From JAEUIG01 sp046349775 (GTDB taxonomy: Bacteria > Planctomycetota > Planctomycetia > Planctomycetales > Planctomycetaceae): DNA of 64,000 bases. Position numbers and translations under genes: made by a program. Shown piece after piece: positions 10,073-18,756 of this stretch. The DNA is taken from positions 21,311 through 85,310 of the forward strand of contig JAXMBS010000014.1 in assembly GCA_046349775.1 (NCBI GenBank). Direction: 5' to 3'. Within the stretch, counting starts at the first letter, position 1. Every line of letters starts with the position of its first letter. The notes below the pieces were generated by a model. The model saw only the letters and a program-made list of their open reading frames with translations, ran no database searches and had not been told where the DNA came from.

Positions 10073-11530
10073 ATGTTGTCGATCGTCGGCCGGCGCGGAC
10101 GCTTGTGCCATACGGTGAGCCGCCGCGAGCTGCTCACTGTCGGCGGCCTTTCGCTGCTCGGCCTGTCGCTGCCGGATGTGCTGCGCAGTCGCGGGCTGGC
10201 GTCCGAGACCGAGGCCCGCAAGCTGCCGGGCTTCGGCCGGGCGGAATCGGTGATCCTCGTCTACCTGCAGGGGTCGCCGAGCCACATCGACCTGTGGGAT
10301 CCCAAGCCCGGTGCGCCGCTGGACATCCGCGGCGAGTTTCATCCGATCGCCACGTCCGCTCCGGGCATTGAACTGGGGGAAGTGCTGCCAAACCTGGCGC
10401 AGGCGGCGAAGCACTTTTCGCTGATCCGGTCAATCGGCGTCGATCCGAAAGGGCTGCGGAACCACGGCGCGGCGATCTACATGCTGATGACGGGGCACGA
10501 CCCGACGAACTTCTCGCCGACGGGGCTGGCGGTGCCGCCGTCGCGGGACGATCTGCCATCAATGGCGGCGAATGTCGCGAAGTACCGGCCGCCCACCGCC
10601 GGACGCTTTGCCAACGTCGCCGTCTGCGGGCCGGTCAAGGAAGCCCGTGAGATCGGTGTCGGCCAGTCCGCCGGGTTGCTGGGCGCAGCGTATGACCCGT
10701 TCACGATGTATGACGACCCGACGCAGCCAATCAAGATCGACGGGCTGGAACTGCCGGAATCGATCACCACTTCACGGCTGCGAGGTCGCGCCGATCTGCG
10801 AACCGCCGTCGAAACGGAGCTCAAGGGGACGTTTCTGCCGACGCCCGGTGCGCCAACGGCGGCGTTCGATGCGTATTACGAGACAGCGCTGTCGCTGATT
10901 CAATCGAACGGCGCGGTGCGCGCGTTCCGGCTGGAAGAGGAACCGGACAGCGTTCGCGACCGCTATGGTCGGACACGCTTTGGCCAGTCATGTCTGCTGG
11001 CGCGACGGCTCGTCGAAGCGGGGACTCGGTTCGTCCAGGTGACGTGGCCGGCGCGATCCGACGACGAACCGATGGCCGGCGCCGACGGTTCCTGGGACAC
11101 GCACCGTAACAATTTCCCGATGCTGCGCGACCACCGTTGCCCGGTGTTCGATCCGTCGCTGGCCATGCTGATCAGCGACTTGGCCGACAGGGGACTGCTC
11201 GAAACAACGCTGGTCGTGGCGGTTGGCGAGTTTGGCCGTTCGCCAAAGATCGGCGCGCCAACGACGGACAACGTGGGTCCGGGCGGGCGCGATCACTGGC
11301 CGGAGTGCTACAGCGCGCTCATTGCCGGCGGCGGCGTCCGGCCGGGGCAGGTGTACGGCGAATCGGACCGCTACGGCGCTTACCCGAAGACCGACCGGGT
11401 GCATCCGTACAATCTGATCGCGACGATCTATCACGCCATCGGTGTGGACCACTCGCTGGAGTATCGCGACACGTTGTCACGGCCGCGGCGTCTGGTGCAG
11501 AACGGCGGGCCGATTGTGGGGTTGTTCTAG
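10073..11530 (+). CDS. DUF1501 family secreted protein
   Basis: 485 residues. The ATG is preceded by GGAG at a good distance. The N-terminus holds a twin-arginine-like start (SRRELLTVGGLSLLGLSLPDVLRS), consistent with Tat export. The DUF1501 core follows: SVILVYLQGSPSHIDLWDPKPGAP, DIRGEFHPIATSAPGIELGEVLPNLA, SLIRSIGVDPKGLRNHGAAIYMLMTG, LVEAGTRFVQVTWPARSDD, DLADRGLLETTLVVAVGEFGRSPKIG, and RDHWPECYSALIAGGGVRPGQVYGESD. The fold is alkaline-phosphatase/sulfatase-like; its substrate is unknown. In planctomycetes these proteins are usually encoded with cytochrome-domain dehydrogenases, and here the divergent neighbour is one. Confidence 0.92.
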   Translation: MLSIVGRRGRLCHTVSRRELLTVGGLSLLGLSLPDVLRSRGLASETEARKLPGFGRAESVILVYLQGSPSHIDLWDPKPGAPLDIRGEFHPIATSAPGIELGEVLPNLAQAAKHFSLIRSIGVDPKGLRNHGAAIYMLMTGHDPTNFSPTGLAVPPSRDDLPSMAANVAKYRPPTAGRFANVAVCGPVKEAREIGVGQSAGLLGAAYDPFTMYDDPTQPIKIDGLELPESITTSRLRGRADLRTAVETELKGTFLPTPGAPTAAFDAYYETALSLIQSNGAVRAFRLEEEPDSVRDRYGRTRFGQSCLLARRLVEAGTRFVQVTWPARSDDEPMAGADGSWDTHRNNFPMLRDHRCPVFDPSLAMLISDLADRGLLETTLVVAVGEFGRSPKIGAPTTDNVGPGGRDHWPECYSALIAGGGVRPGQVYGESDRYGAYPKTDRVHPYNLIATIYHAIGVDHSLEYRDTLSRPRRLVQNGGPIVGLF

Positions 11531-11687
11531 CGGAGCGGAGAGTTGAGAGGGGGTGTCTGGTCGTTTGGTGTTTGGTGGTTTGGTGAGTGGTGGCGAGCCA
11601 CGACGTCGTCGTTCCCGAATTTCATTCGGGGACGCGCTGCTGCGAAGCTCCTGCTTCGTCCGGGCGGGATTTCTGAAACAGGAAGAG

Positions 11688-11921
11688 ATGAGCGTGACCA
11701 GCCGTCAGGAGCGTGAGGATGAACGGCGCCGACGATGGCGACGGCTTGCCCTCGGTCCGTACGGTCCCAGCAATGTTCCGCCTTCGTTTCGCGCGCTGTC
11801 GCCTCAAGAACAGCAGGAGTTCAAGCGGAAGTTCGCGCGATGGGACATTATCTGGGGATGCGTCGGCATTACAATCGCGCTGATCGCGTTAGCGTTCTGG
11901 GCCACGATTCGATGGCGATAG
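11688..11921 (+). CDS. Small single-pass membrane protein of unknown function
   Basis: 77 residues from ATG 11688 with AGGAAGAG just upstream; an upstream extension of the frame lacks a good RBS. The first half is very basic and charged (RQEREDERRRRWRRLALGPYG), then SNVPPSFRALSPQEQQEFKRKFARWD. A C-terminal transmembrane helix follows (IIWGCVGITIALIALAFWATI) ending WR. Likely a cytoplasmic-in membrane protein. Not recognised as a named family. Confidence 0.6.
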   Translation: MSVTSRQEREDERRRRWRRLALGPYGPSNVPPSFRALSPQEQQEFKRKFARWDIIWGCVGITIALIALAFWATIRWR

Positions 11922-11981
11922 ATCTGCGAGCTGTCGCCGAAGGCTCTCGCTAAACGCTTAACTCTCAACGCTAAACGGCTC

Positions 11982-13316
11982 TCATCGCCCCGCGGCCACC
12001 GCATTCGCCGGTGCGCCCGGTCCGAGAGTCGGCTGCGTCCACGCCCGCTCGAATTCCCCTTCCTCTGACGGGTTCGGGTGCTTGCGCGTCGAGACGATCC
12101 GCGCCCGGACGTACAGCTCGTCGCCGTCGAACGTGTAGGCTCCCTTCGGCCCGCTCACGGTCTTGAGCACCGTGCCGACATCGTCGCTGTATTTCCGTGT
12201 CGCGCGGACCGGCTGGCCGTCCTTGTCGACTACGCCCTCGCTCTTGGAATCAAAGCCCTTGCGCGTGCCGATGAACTCGATTATGTAATCCACACTGTCA
12301 TCGGCGGCGACTTCCACGGCGAGGCCATCGTCGGATGACGTCACGCTCTTCAGCTTTACGCCTGAGGAGGCGTAGAACCGACCCGCTTCCAGCGCGTCGA
12401 TCAATGATTCCGGCGTGAGCGATTGCGCCAGAACGTACACCCAGCCGCGGCCGGGATTGCTGTGGCGGCTGGGGATTTCGTGATAGTCGTGGCCGTCGTC
12501 CACACCCAGCCCGTACATGATCGGCAGGTTCAGCTCCGCGATCCGCCACGTGAGGACGATGTCCCAGACGCGGTCGGACGAGGCATGCTCGTGGTCTCCC
12601 GAGTTATGCACGCCGGGATGGCCGTTGTAGACCTCGAAGAACTGCTCGCCGACGACCCGCATCAGGTCTTCCGCCGTGATCCCCCAGCCGAAGTTGGGAT
12701 GATTGAGATGCACGATCATCGGTACGCCGGTCTTCGCACGCTGGGCGAGAACGGCGTCCACGTTGTTCTGCATCGCTTCCAGCACGCTGCTGCCGCCGCG
12801 CGGCGTGACGACTTCCTGCACGTTGCTCGCGTTGAGGTGGATCGGAGACTTTTCAAACTTGTCGCTGATTTCCTCTCCCTGGATCAGCAGGTACTTGCCC
12901 GGCTCGGCGAACTTGTCGGAGACCTCCTTAAACGTGCGCAGCCGGACCTCCAGCTTGCCGTCGGTGGTCCGTTCCTCCACCCAGTCGGGGAGCCGCGCCT
13001 TGAGCTTGTCGTAGGCCGTCCGTTTGCCCTTCGTCTTGTCGACCTCGACCCAGCGCTCGGTGTTCGCCAGCACGTTGTGGTCGGTGAAGACCAGAAAGTC
13101 GTAACCGCGGTCCTTGTACCAGAGGGCGATCATTTCGAGGTAATCGTCGCCGTCGCTCCAGTGCGAGTGCGTGTGCATGTTGCCGCGGAACCAGTGCAGA
13201 TCCCCTGTGGCAGCCAGAGTCCTGGCCGGCCGGGCCTGCGTGGTGGAGACGGCGACGAGCGCCGAGCCAAGCACGGCGACAATGGAACAAAGGACGAGCG
13301 AATGAATGCGGCGCAT
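11982..13316 (-). CDS. Secreted CehA/McbA-type PHP-domain metallohydrolase
   Basis: 444 residues with a signal peptide (IHSLVLCSIVAVLGSALVAV). The PHP domain opens with WFRGNMHTHSHWSDGDDYLEMI (HxH metal ligands) followed by GYDFLVFTDHNV. Further ligand-type motifs are LLIQGEEISD, VHLNHPNFGW (about residue 200), FEVYNGHPGVHN and MYGLGVDDGHDYHE. This matches the CehA/McbA PHP group of metal-dependent phosphoesterases or hydrolases. The C-terminal third (VKLKSVTSSDDGLAVEVAAD, YVRARIVSTRKHPN) looks like a beta-sandwich. Function beyond metal-dependent hydrolysis cannot be assigned. It is transcribed alone. Confidence 0.88.
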   Translation of the reverse strand: MRRIHSLVLCSIVAVLGSALVAVSTTQARPARTLAATGDLHWFRGNMHTHSHWSDGDDYLEMIALWYKDRGYDFLVFTDHNVLANTERWVEVDKTKGKRTAYDKLKARLPDWVEERTTDGKLEVRLRTFKEVSDKFAEPGKYLLIQGEEISDKFEKSPIHLNASNVQEVVTPRGGSSVLEAMQNNVDAVLAQRAKTGVPMIVHLNHPNFGWGITAEDLMRVVGEQFFEVYNGHPGVHNSGDHEHASSDRVWDIVLTWRIAELNLPIMYGLGVDDGHDYHEIPSRHSNPGRGWVYVLAQSLTPESLIDALEAGRFYASSGVKLKSVTSSDDGLAVEVAADDSVDYIIEFIGTRKGFDSKSEGVVDKDGQPVRATRKYSDDVGTVLKTVSGPKGAYTFDGDELYVRARIVSTRKHPNPSEEGEFERAWTQPTLGPGAPANAVAAGR

Positions 13317-13456
13317 GACGGTTTACCAGCGGGTTGGAATGCGAGTCAGTCAGCGTAGCACAGCGGCGCGGCGATTTCCCGCTTGCGGAATTGCGTCTCG
13401 CGGCAACCTCGTTGCTGTACGCTTAGCCCGCAGACGGGAATTCGGAGAATGACATT

Positions 13457-13534
13457 GGGTGCCACGGGCTTTGCCCGTGCATTTTCAGAATTGGCGCTGA
13501 TTTGCCAGATGCACTGTTGGAGCCAGTGGCACCC
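13457..13534. repeat. Intergenic inverted repeat with internal hairpin
   Basis: Outer arms GGGTGCCAC (13457-13465) and GTGGCACCC (13526-13534) are exact inverse complements. Inside lies a second perfect hairpin, CACGGGC-TTT-GCCCGTG (13463-13479). This belongs to the small 'tgccac' palindromes scattered in planctomycete intergenic DNA. It sits in the 363-bp gap (13317-13679) between two co-directional minus-strand genes; no gene is visible there. Confidence 0.65.
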
Positions 13535-13679
13535 GCAGTCACGAATTCATTGCCCCTCACCCTGACCCTCTCCCCCGACTCGCACCTTGCATGAACGCAT
13601 CGCGTTTCGCGGGGGAAAGGGCGAACACTCTGCACCCCCACCTCGAATCAGCGCATTCACTCGCAGCGGCCGGGCTGCT

Positions 13680-15158
13680 TCACTCGGCGTCGGCGGCGCG
13701 CTGGCGACTGCGGCGACGTTCCGGATTTGGCGGCTGCGGCGTGTTCGGCGTTGGCAGCGGCGCGTGGATTTCGTCGCGCCACGCTCGCAACTGCGCCAGC
13801 ATCTGCGCGGCGCGCTCGGGCTGCGATTCTGCGAGGTTGTGCTCTTCGCCGAGGTCGTCGTGCAGGTTGTACAGCTCAAGATGGCCGTCTTCGAAGTATT
13901 CCAGGAGCTTCCAGTCGCCGTCGCGGATGACGCCGCCGGGCGTCGTTCGCCACGTGTTCTGCTGCGCGCCGAGGTAACCGGGAAAATGCCAGTACAACGG
14001 CGGCCGTTGTCCCGACGGTGCTCCCTTGAGCAGGGGCAGATAGCTCTTGCCGTCGAGGACCTGTCCGGCAGGCACGGGCGCTCGGGCGATTTCCAGCAGC
14101 GTCGGGTACAGATCGACGCTGATAATCGGCGTGGCGTCTTCCGTGCCGCCGGCGATCGTTCCCGGCCAGCGGAAGATGTACGGCACGCGGTGGCCCCCCT
14201 CATACAGCGTCCCCTTGCCGCCTTTCAGCGGCGCATTATCGGTCACGCCGCCGCCGTGGATGCCCATTCGCTCGTAGCCGCCGACGCCGCCGTTGTCGCT
14301 GGTGAACACGACCAGCGTGTTTTCGGACAGCTTCAAGTCGTCCAGCAGGTCCAGAATGCGGCCGACGCTCTCGTCGACGCTGGCGATCATTGCCGCATAG
14401 GTGGGATTGCCGTGGCCGCCTGCGGGCGTTCGCGACTTGAACCGCTGGATCAGTTCGGGCTTCGCCTGATGCGGCGAGTGGACGCCGAAATGATGCACGC
14501 ACAACAGGAAAGCATCGTCTTTGTGTGAGCGAATGAAATCGGCCGCACGGTCTGTGAGAAAGTCCGCCAGGTATTCGCCTTGCGGATAATCCACCGGCGG
14601 ATTCGTCTCGAAGTCGAAGTGCCTGCCCATCGAGACGATCGCTTCGTCAAAGCCCTGCGCGAGTGGGTGATGCGACTGGTCCTCGCCGAGATGCCACTTG
14701 CCGAACAGTCCGGTGGTGTACCCGGCGGCATGCAGTGCCTCGGCAAAAGTGACCACCTTCGGCGACAGTTCGGTGACATTGTCGACCGGCCGCAGCGGAC
14801 GGCTCTGCCAATCGAACCGGTCGATGCTGCCAACGGTATACACGCCGGTCCGCGGACCGTATTGGCCGGACATCAGAGCTGCGCGCGACGGCTGGCAGTT
14901 CGGGCCGCAGGTGTGACCGTCGGTGAAGCGCATTCCCTCGGCCGCCATGCGATCGATCCGCGGCGTCAGGTAATACCCGCTGCCATTGCAGGCAACGTCC
15001 GTATATCCGAGATCGTCGGCCAGAATGAAGACGATATTCGGACGACGCTCGGAGTCTGCCGCGACGGCAGTTGGATCGTCGAACAGCCCGATCGACAGAC
15101 ACAGGATTCCGAACAACCACACAGATCGGTACGGCAGGCTCATTGTTTGATCCGGCAT
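13680..15158 (-). CDS. Secreted arylsulfatase (S1 family, CxPSR)
   Basis: 492 residues. A signal peptide is at about 10-34 (SVWLFGILCLSIGLFDDPTAVAA). The sulfatase start RRPNIVFILADDLGYTD supplies the Asp-Asp calcium ligands. The signature CQPSRAALMSGQYGPRTG has Cys88, the residue converted to formylglycine. Later: HLGEDQSHHPLAQGFDE, KDDAFLLCVHHFGVHSPH, NTLVVFTSDNGGVGG (DN metal ligands) and PLKGGKGTLYEGGHRVPYIFRWPG (Lys-Gly active-site loop). All catalytic elements are present. It would remove sulfate esters from polysaccharides or small molecules in the periplasm. ATG 15158 has an AGGGA-like RBS; ATG 15143 is an alternative. Confidence 0.92.
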   Translation of the reverse strand: MPDQTMSLPYRSVWLFGILCLSIGLFDDPTAVAADSERRPNIVFILADDLGYTDVACNGSGYYLTPRIDRMAAEGMRFTDGHTCGPNCQPSRAALMSGQYGPRTGVYTVGSIDRFDWQSRPLRPVDNVTELSPKVVTFAEALHAAGYTTGLFGKWHLGEDQSHHPLAQGFDEAIVSMGRHFDFETNPPVDYPQGEYLADFLTDRAADFIRSHKDDAFLLCVHHFGVHSPHQAKPELIQRFKSRTPAGGHGNPTYAAMIASVDESVGRILDLLDDLKLSENTLVVFTSDNGGVGGYERMGIHGGGVTDNAPLKGGKGTLYEGGHRVPYIFRWPGTIAGGTEDATPIISVDLYPTLLEIARAPVPAGQVLDGKSYLPLLKGAPSGQRPPLYWHFPGYLGAQQNTWRTTPGGVIRDGDWKLLEYFEDGHLELYNLHDDLGEEHNLAESQPERAAQMLAQLRAWRDEIHAPLPTPNTPQPPNPERRRSRQRAADAE

Positions 15159-15378
15159 GAGTCGCGGTCCCTCGGTACGCCGATCGCCAGTATGCGTGGG
15201 CGTGAGGAGCCGGTCAATCTGCGGCCGTCTTCAGGACTGGCGGGGGTCTGATCCAGCGTCCACGGCAGTTGAAGTCTGGGACGTGTGGGATTACAAGCGG
15301 CCCTGTTGCAGCGATCGATGAATTGGCAAATGCCCGGCCTGAGCATTGCCGGACAGTATCTCGGTTGGGAATCCGCAC

Positions 15379-16131
15379 ATGGCGCGCGACGAACAAGCGT
15401 CGAAGTCCACACTCAAGATCGTGCTGATCATTCTGGTCAGCGGCGGGCTCTGCCTGCTGCTTTGCTGCGGGGGCATGTTCTGGTGGGGCAAGAACATGTT
15501 CCAGAAGGTCGTGATTTCCGATCCCGCAGCGGTAAAAACACGCGCGGCGGCGATTGCCGACATCAGCATCCCGGAGGTCTATCAGCCGCAGATGGCGATG
15601 GACATGTCCGCCGTCGGCGTGCCGATGACAATGTGCATGTATTTCCGCCCCGGTGGCCAGAGCGGCGTGATGCTGATGGAAATGAGCGGTCCGATGGCAG
15701 GGGACCAGGAGCAGATGCGGCGTCAGTTCCAGCAGGGGATGCAGCAGCAGGGGCAGAATCAGCAGATCAACATCTCCTCGACGGAGACCCGCACCTATCT
15801 CATTCAGGGCGAGAAATACGATTTCGAGTTCGTGAAGGGGACACGACCGCAAGACAACGTCGCCGTGCGGCAGGTGCTGGGGGTGATTCCGGGAAAGACC
15901 GGCGCGGCGTTCCTGATGGTGTTCGAAACCGAAGAGAACTGGGACGAGGCCGCGATCACCGGGATGATCGAATCGATGGGGGCGAAACTGGTCGAGGCCG
16001 ACGACGACGCGGCGGCAAAGGAGGCCGCGCCCGGCGCTGAAGCGGCTCCCAAAGCCGACGAAGCGGCAGCGCCCGAGAGTCCGGACGAATCCACACGTCC
16101 GACCGACGGTGAATCGACCAGCAAGCCCTAG
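15379..16131 (+). CDS. Membrane-anchored hypothetical protein
   Basis: 250 residues from ATG 15379. A basic N-terminus (MARDEQASKSTLK) leads to one transmembrane helix (IVLIILVSGGLCLLLCCGGMFWWG), then an extracytoplasmic domain. It includes MDMSAVGVPMTMCMYFRPGGQ, a Gln/Met-rich stretch (QEQMRRQFQQGMQQQ), TETRTYLIQGEKYDFEFVKG and GKTGAAFLMVFETEENWDEAAITGMIESM. The C-terminus is an acidic Ala/Pro-rich tail. Planctomycete proteomes contain many such single-helix proteins; no family name recognised. Confidence 0.75.
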   Translation: MARDEQASKSTLKIVLIILVSGGLCLLLCCGGMFWWGKNMFQKVVISDPAAVKTRAAAIADISIPEVYQPQMAMDMSAVGVPMTMCMYFRPGGQSGVMLMEMSGPMAGDQEQMRRQFQQGMQQQGQNQQINISSTETRTYLIQGEKYDFEFVKGTRPQDNVAVRQVLGVIPGKTGAAFLMVFETEENWDEAAITGMIESMGAKLVEADDDAAAKEAAPGAEAAPKADEAAAPESPDESTRPTDGESTSKP

Positions 16132-16432
16132 CGGGAGGCACTGCCGGCCGACGGGCTGCAGTTCCCTGATCGCGTTCAACCCGACGGCCCATCGATCGGC
16201 GGATTTTGCCGTTCGTGGACCGGCAACGGACTCGGACGACGTAGACCCGTGCCCTTTTAAGGCCGGCGGCCACTGTTGATTAGGCCAAGACTGCGTTTCG
16301 TGCCGATTGTGCTGAAGATTCCGCGCGTACCGGCCGATTCTCTCGTTTAGGACCGCTTAGACAGGCCGTGGGCCGGCGTCCTGCGGCGGCGTTGCCGCGT
16401 GTCAACCGCTTCCATGAGTTGAGAGCAGCGAT

Positions 16433-16705
16433 ATGAACCTTTCGCGAGTCCTCAGGTCACCGCACTGCCTGCTGCTGGGCGCTCTCCTCACTTCCGCAGC
16501 TGCATCGGGCTGTCAGACGACGATGAACGGTCAGACGCTGCCCAGCGCCAACTACCTGCGGGACGACATCCAGTACTTCCCCGCCGGGCCTGAGTTCAAG
16601 CTGTACAACCAGGAGCGGGCGATCAGGGAATGGCAGGCTCAGCAGGCGGGTGTTGAAGCCGAGGGCCTGCCCGAGGCTCCGCCACCGGTGCCGGCGTCGC
16701 CGTAA
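16433..16705 (+). CDS. Small putative lipoprotein
   Basis: 90 residues. The N-terminus MNLSRVLRSPHCLLLGALLTSAAASGC has a lipobox-like ASGC, so the mature protein would begin at Cys27 with QTTMNGQTLPSANYLRDDIQYFP. The body is short and hydrophilic with KLYNQERAIREWQAQQ, and the end is Pro/Ala-rich. GAGAGCAG precedes the start. An intrinsic terminator follows 36 bases after the stop, supporting a real transcription unit. Function unknown. The 300 bp upstream (16132-16432) holds no visible gene. Confidence 0.7.
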   Translation: MNLSRVLRSPHCLLLGALLTSAAASGCQTTMNGQTLPSANYLRDDIQYFPAGPEFKLYNQERAIREWQAQQAGVEAEGLPEAPPPVPASP

Positions 16706-16740
16706 CAAGCAGCCAACGGCACACAAAACGAATCACACAC

Positions 16741-16767
16741 GGCCGGCTCAATGCCGGCCGTTTTTGT
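16741..16767 (+). terminator. Intrinsic terminator after the small lipoprotein gene
   Basis: GGCCGGC-TCAAT-GCCGGCC is followed directly by GTTTTTGTTT. A perfect 7-bp G+C stem and a U-run make this the clearest Rho-independent terminator in the window. Confidence 0.85.
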
Positions 16768-16942
16768 TTGCAGTGCAGGGTCTGGTCGACAACTCAGGAT
16801 TGGGTGCTGCTGGTTTCGCCTCTGCAATCGGCGTTCGAAACTGAGGGTGCATTGCTCTGGCAGTGCCAGCAGCACACCGACATCAAGCGGTCATGCAGCA
16901 TCAGGCAGGCTCGTGGCGCAGCACCTGGGACGCTCAGTTGTC

Positions 16943-18508
16943 CTAAAACGAGTTGACCAGCGCCCGCTCGGTCTGCGTCATGCGCTGCAGCATGCAGTGA
17001 TAGTGGTAGTGCAGCGCGCACTTGAGCGCATACACAAAGAAGTAGTACGGGTCTTTTCGCACGCGCCACAGATTCATCAGCCGTTCGCGGTAGATCGTGC
17101 GCAGGCGGGCGTCTTTCACCCGCCACATCAGCCGCTGGTAGACGACCCAGCCGCGGAGACCGTCCCAGGCCTGCGACTTGAGCCGTCGCCAGGGATGCCG
17201 GCGCAGATATCGGCGCTGCACCTCCCCGGGTGTGAATGTCGTGTCGAGATACAGGCTGTCGACCCGGTCGAAATAGGCCTCGGGCTCGTACAGCTCACGC
17301 ATCACCCGGATGTAGCCGTCGCTCAACTCTTCTCGCGACATGTTCAATGGGACGACGTTCGTGCCGAACTCGGAGGAGTCCGACCAGTCGAGCCGGCCTT
17401 CGTCGGCCAGCCGCGCATGCAGCGGCGTCTTCGGTATCGCGTGCAGCATGCCGACCATCGCATGGACAATGCGCGCTTCGGTGAGGAATTTGATCTGGGA
17501 ATCGAAGATGTCGCTCGTGTCGTGGTCAAATCCGACGATCATGCCGCACCAGACTTCGATGCCGGCGTGCTGGATGGTCCGTACCTTGTCGAGGATCGTC
17601 CCCCCCTTCTCGCGGACGTTCTGCAGTTTTTTCGTCTCGCGCAATGATTCTTCGTTCGGGCTTTCGATCCCGATGAACACGCACTGGATGTTGGCGGCAA
17701 CCATCAGCTGCATCAGCTCGTCATCCTCCGCGAGGTCCAGCGAGGCCTCTGTGAAAAAGCTCAGCGGATATCCGCGTGCCTGCTGCCACTCGGCGACGTC
17801 GCGGAGCAACTCCTTGACGGCCTTCTTGTTGCCGATCAGGTTGTCATCGACAATGAACACGAGGTCGAGGCCGCTGCGGCGCAGCGCCTCCAGTTCCGCC
17901 AGCACCTGCGGCGAAGTCTTCAGTCGTGGCCGCCGTCCGAACGTGATGATGATGTCGCAGAACTCGCACTGGAACGGGCAGCCGCGTGAGAACTGCATGC
18001 TGCCGATGAGATAGCGGTGCGACGGCAGCAAGTCGTAGCGCGGGCACGGCACTTTCGACATGTCGGTCGGCTGCGACTGCTCGTACCGCGTCTGGTGCGT
18101 GCCGGCCGCCCATTCGCGCAGGAAGAGCGGCCACGTGTCTTCTGCCTCCCCGACAAAAATCACATCGGCGAGTTCGTCAAAGTAATCTTCCTGCACCGTC
18201 ACCCACGGCCCGCCGACGATCGTGAAGCTGCCCTGCTCCTTCAGCCGTTCCAAAATCTCCGTCATCCGGAACCGCTGCACGCTCATCCCTGTCAAACCGA
18301 CGATGTCCGCCCGGGCGAGACGCTCGTAATCCAGCGGCTCGACGTTTTCGTCCATCAGCGTGATGGAGTGCTCGGCAGGGGTCAGTGCAGCGAGCAGCGG
18401 CAGACAGGCCACCGGGAGACTCGCGCCCTTGCCGAAGTGCGGCAGCGCGAACTCCATGCCCCAGAATGAGACTTCGAACCGCGGGTTGATCAGCACAATG
18501 TCGGCCAT
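16943..18508 (-). CDS. B12-binding-domain radical SAM protein
   Basis: 521 residues from ATG 18508; AAGGA lies at the right spacing for this ATG, whereas an ATG two codons earlier would abut it. The N-terminal part (about 1-140) is a cobalamin-binding Rossmann domain (ADIVLINPRFE, SITLMDENVEPLDYERL, ADIVGLTGMSVQRF, FTIVGGPWVTV). The radical SAM core has FSRGCPFQCEFC (CxxxCxxC for the 4Fe-4S cluster), then VFIVDDNLIGNKKAVKELL, FFTEASLDLAEDDELMQLM and CVFIGIESPNEESL. The C-terminal 150 residues resemble the DUF4070 region seen in hopanoid C-3 methylase (HpnR)-like enzymes. Class B radical SAM methyltransferases act on unreactive carbons, so a methylase on a lipid or small molecule is plausible, but the substrate is not known. 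Confidence 0.85.
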   Translation of the reverse strand: MADIVLINPRFEVSFWGMEFALPHFGKGASLPVACLPLLAALTPAEHSITLMDENVEPLDYERLARADIVGLTGMSVQRFRMTEILERLKEQGSFTIVGGPWVTVQEDYFDELADVIFVGEAEDTWPLFLREWAAGTHQTRYEQSQPTDMSKVPCPRYDLLPSHRYLIGSMQFSRGCPFQCEFCDIIITFGRRPRLKTSPQVLAELEALRRSGLDLVFIVDDNLIGNKKAVKELLRDVAEWQQARGYPLSFFTEASLDLAEDDELMQLMVAANIQCVFIGIESPNEESLRETKKLQNVREKGGTILDKVRTIQHAGIEVWCGMIVGFDHDTSDIFDSQIKFLTEARIVHAMVGMLHAIPKTPLHARLADEGRLDWSDSSEFGTNVVPLNMSREELSDGYIRVMRELYEPEAYFDRVDSLYLDTTFTPGEVQRRYLRRHPWRRLKSQAWDGLRGWVVYQRLMWRVKDARLRTIYRERLMNLWRVRKDPYYFFVYALKCALHYHYHCMLQRMTQTERALVNSF

Positions 18509-18756
18509 TGGCATTCCTTTGCAGGGACGAATAGCCGCACTGCGTCTGAGACAACGGCCTCACGCATGCGCGCAATTACAATCCACGTGCTTGCACACGG
18601 CGCCGCTGTTGTGATTGGCAACGGGAAAAGCGGAGGACCGCTGTGGCGCGGCGATTCTACCGGAATTCGAGGCCGCACCACTATCCGATCTGGTGAATTC
18701 GCGCTAGATTTAATTCTTCACGTTCCGGTGGATCTGCTGACGAGCCCCGCTGACAA

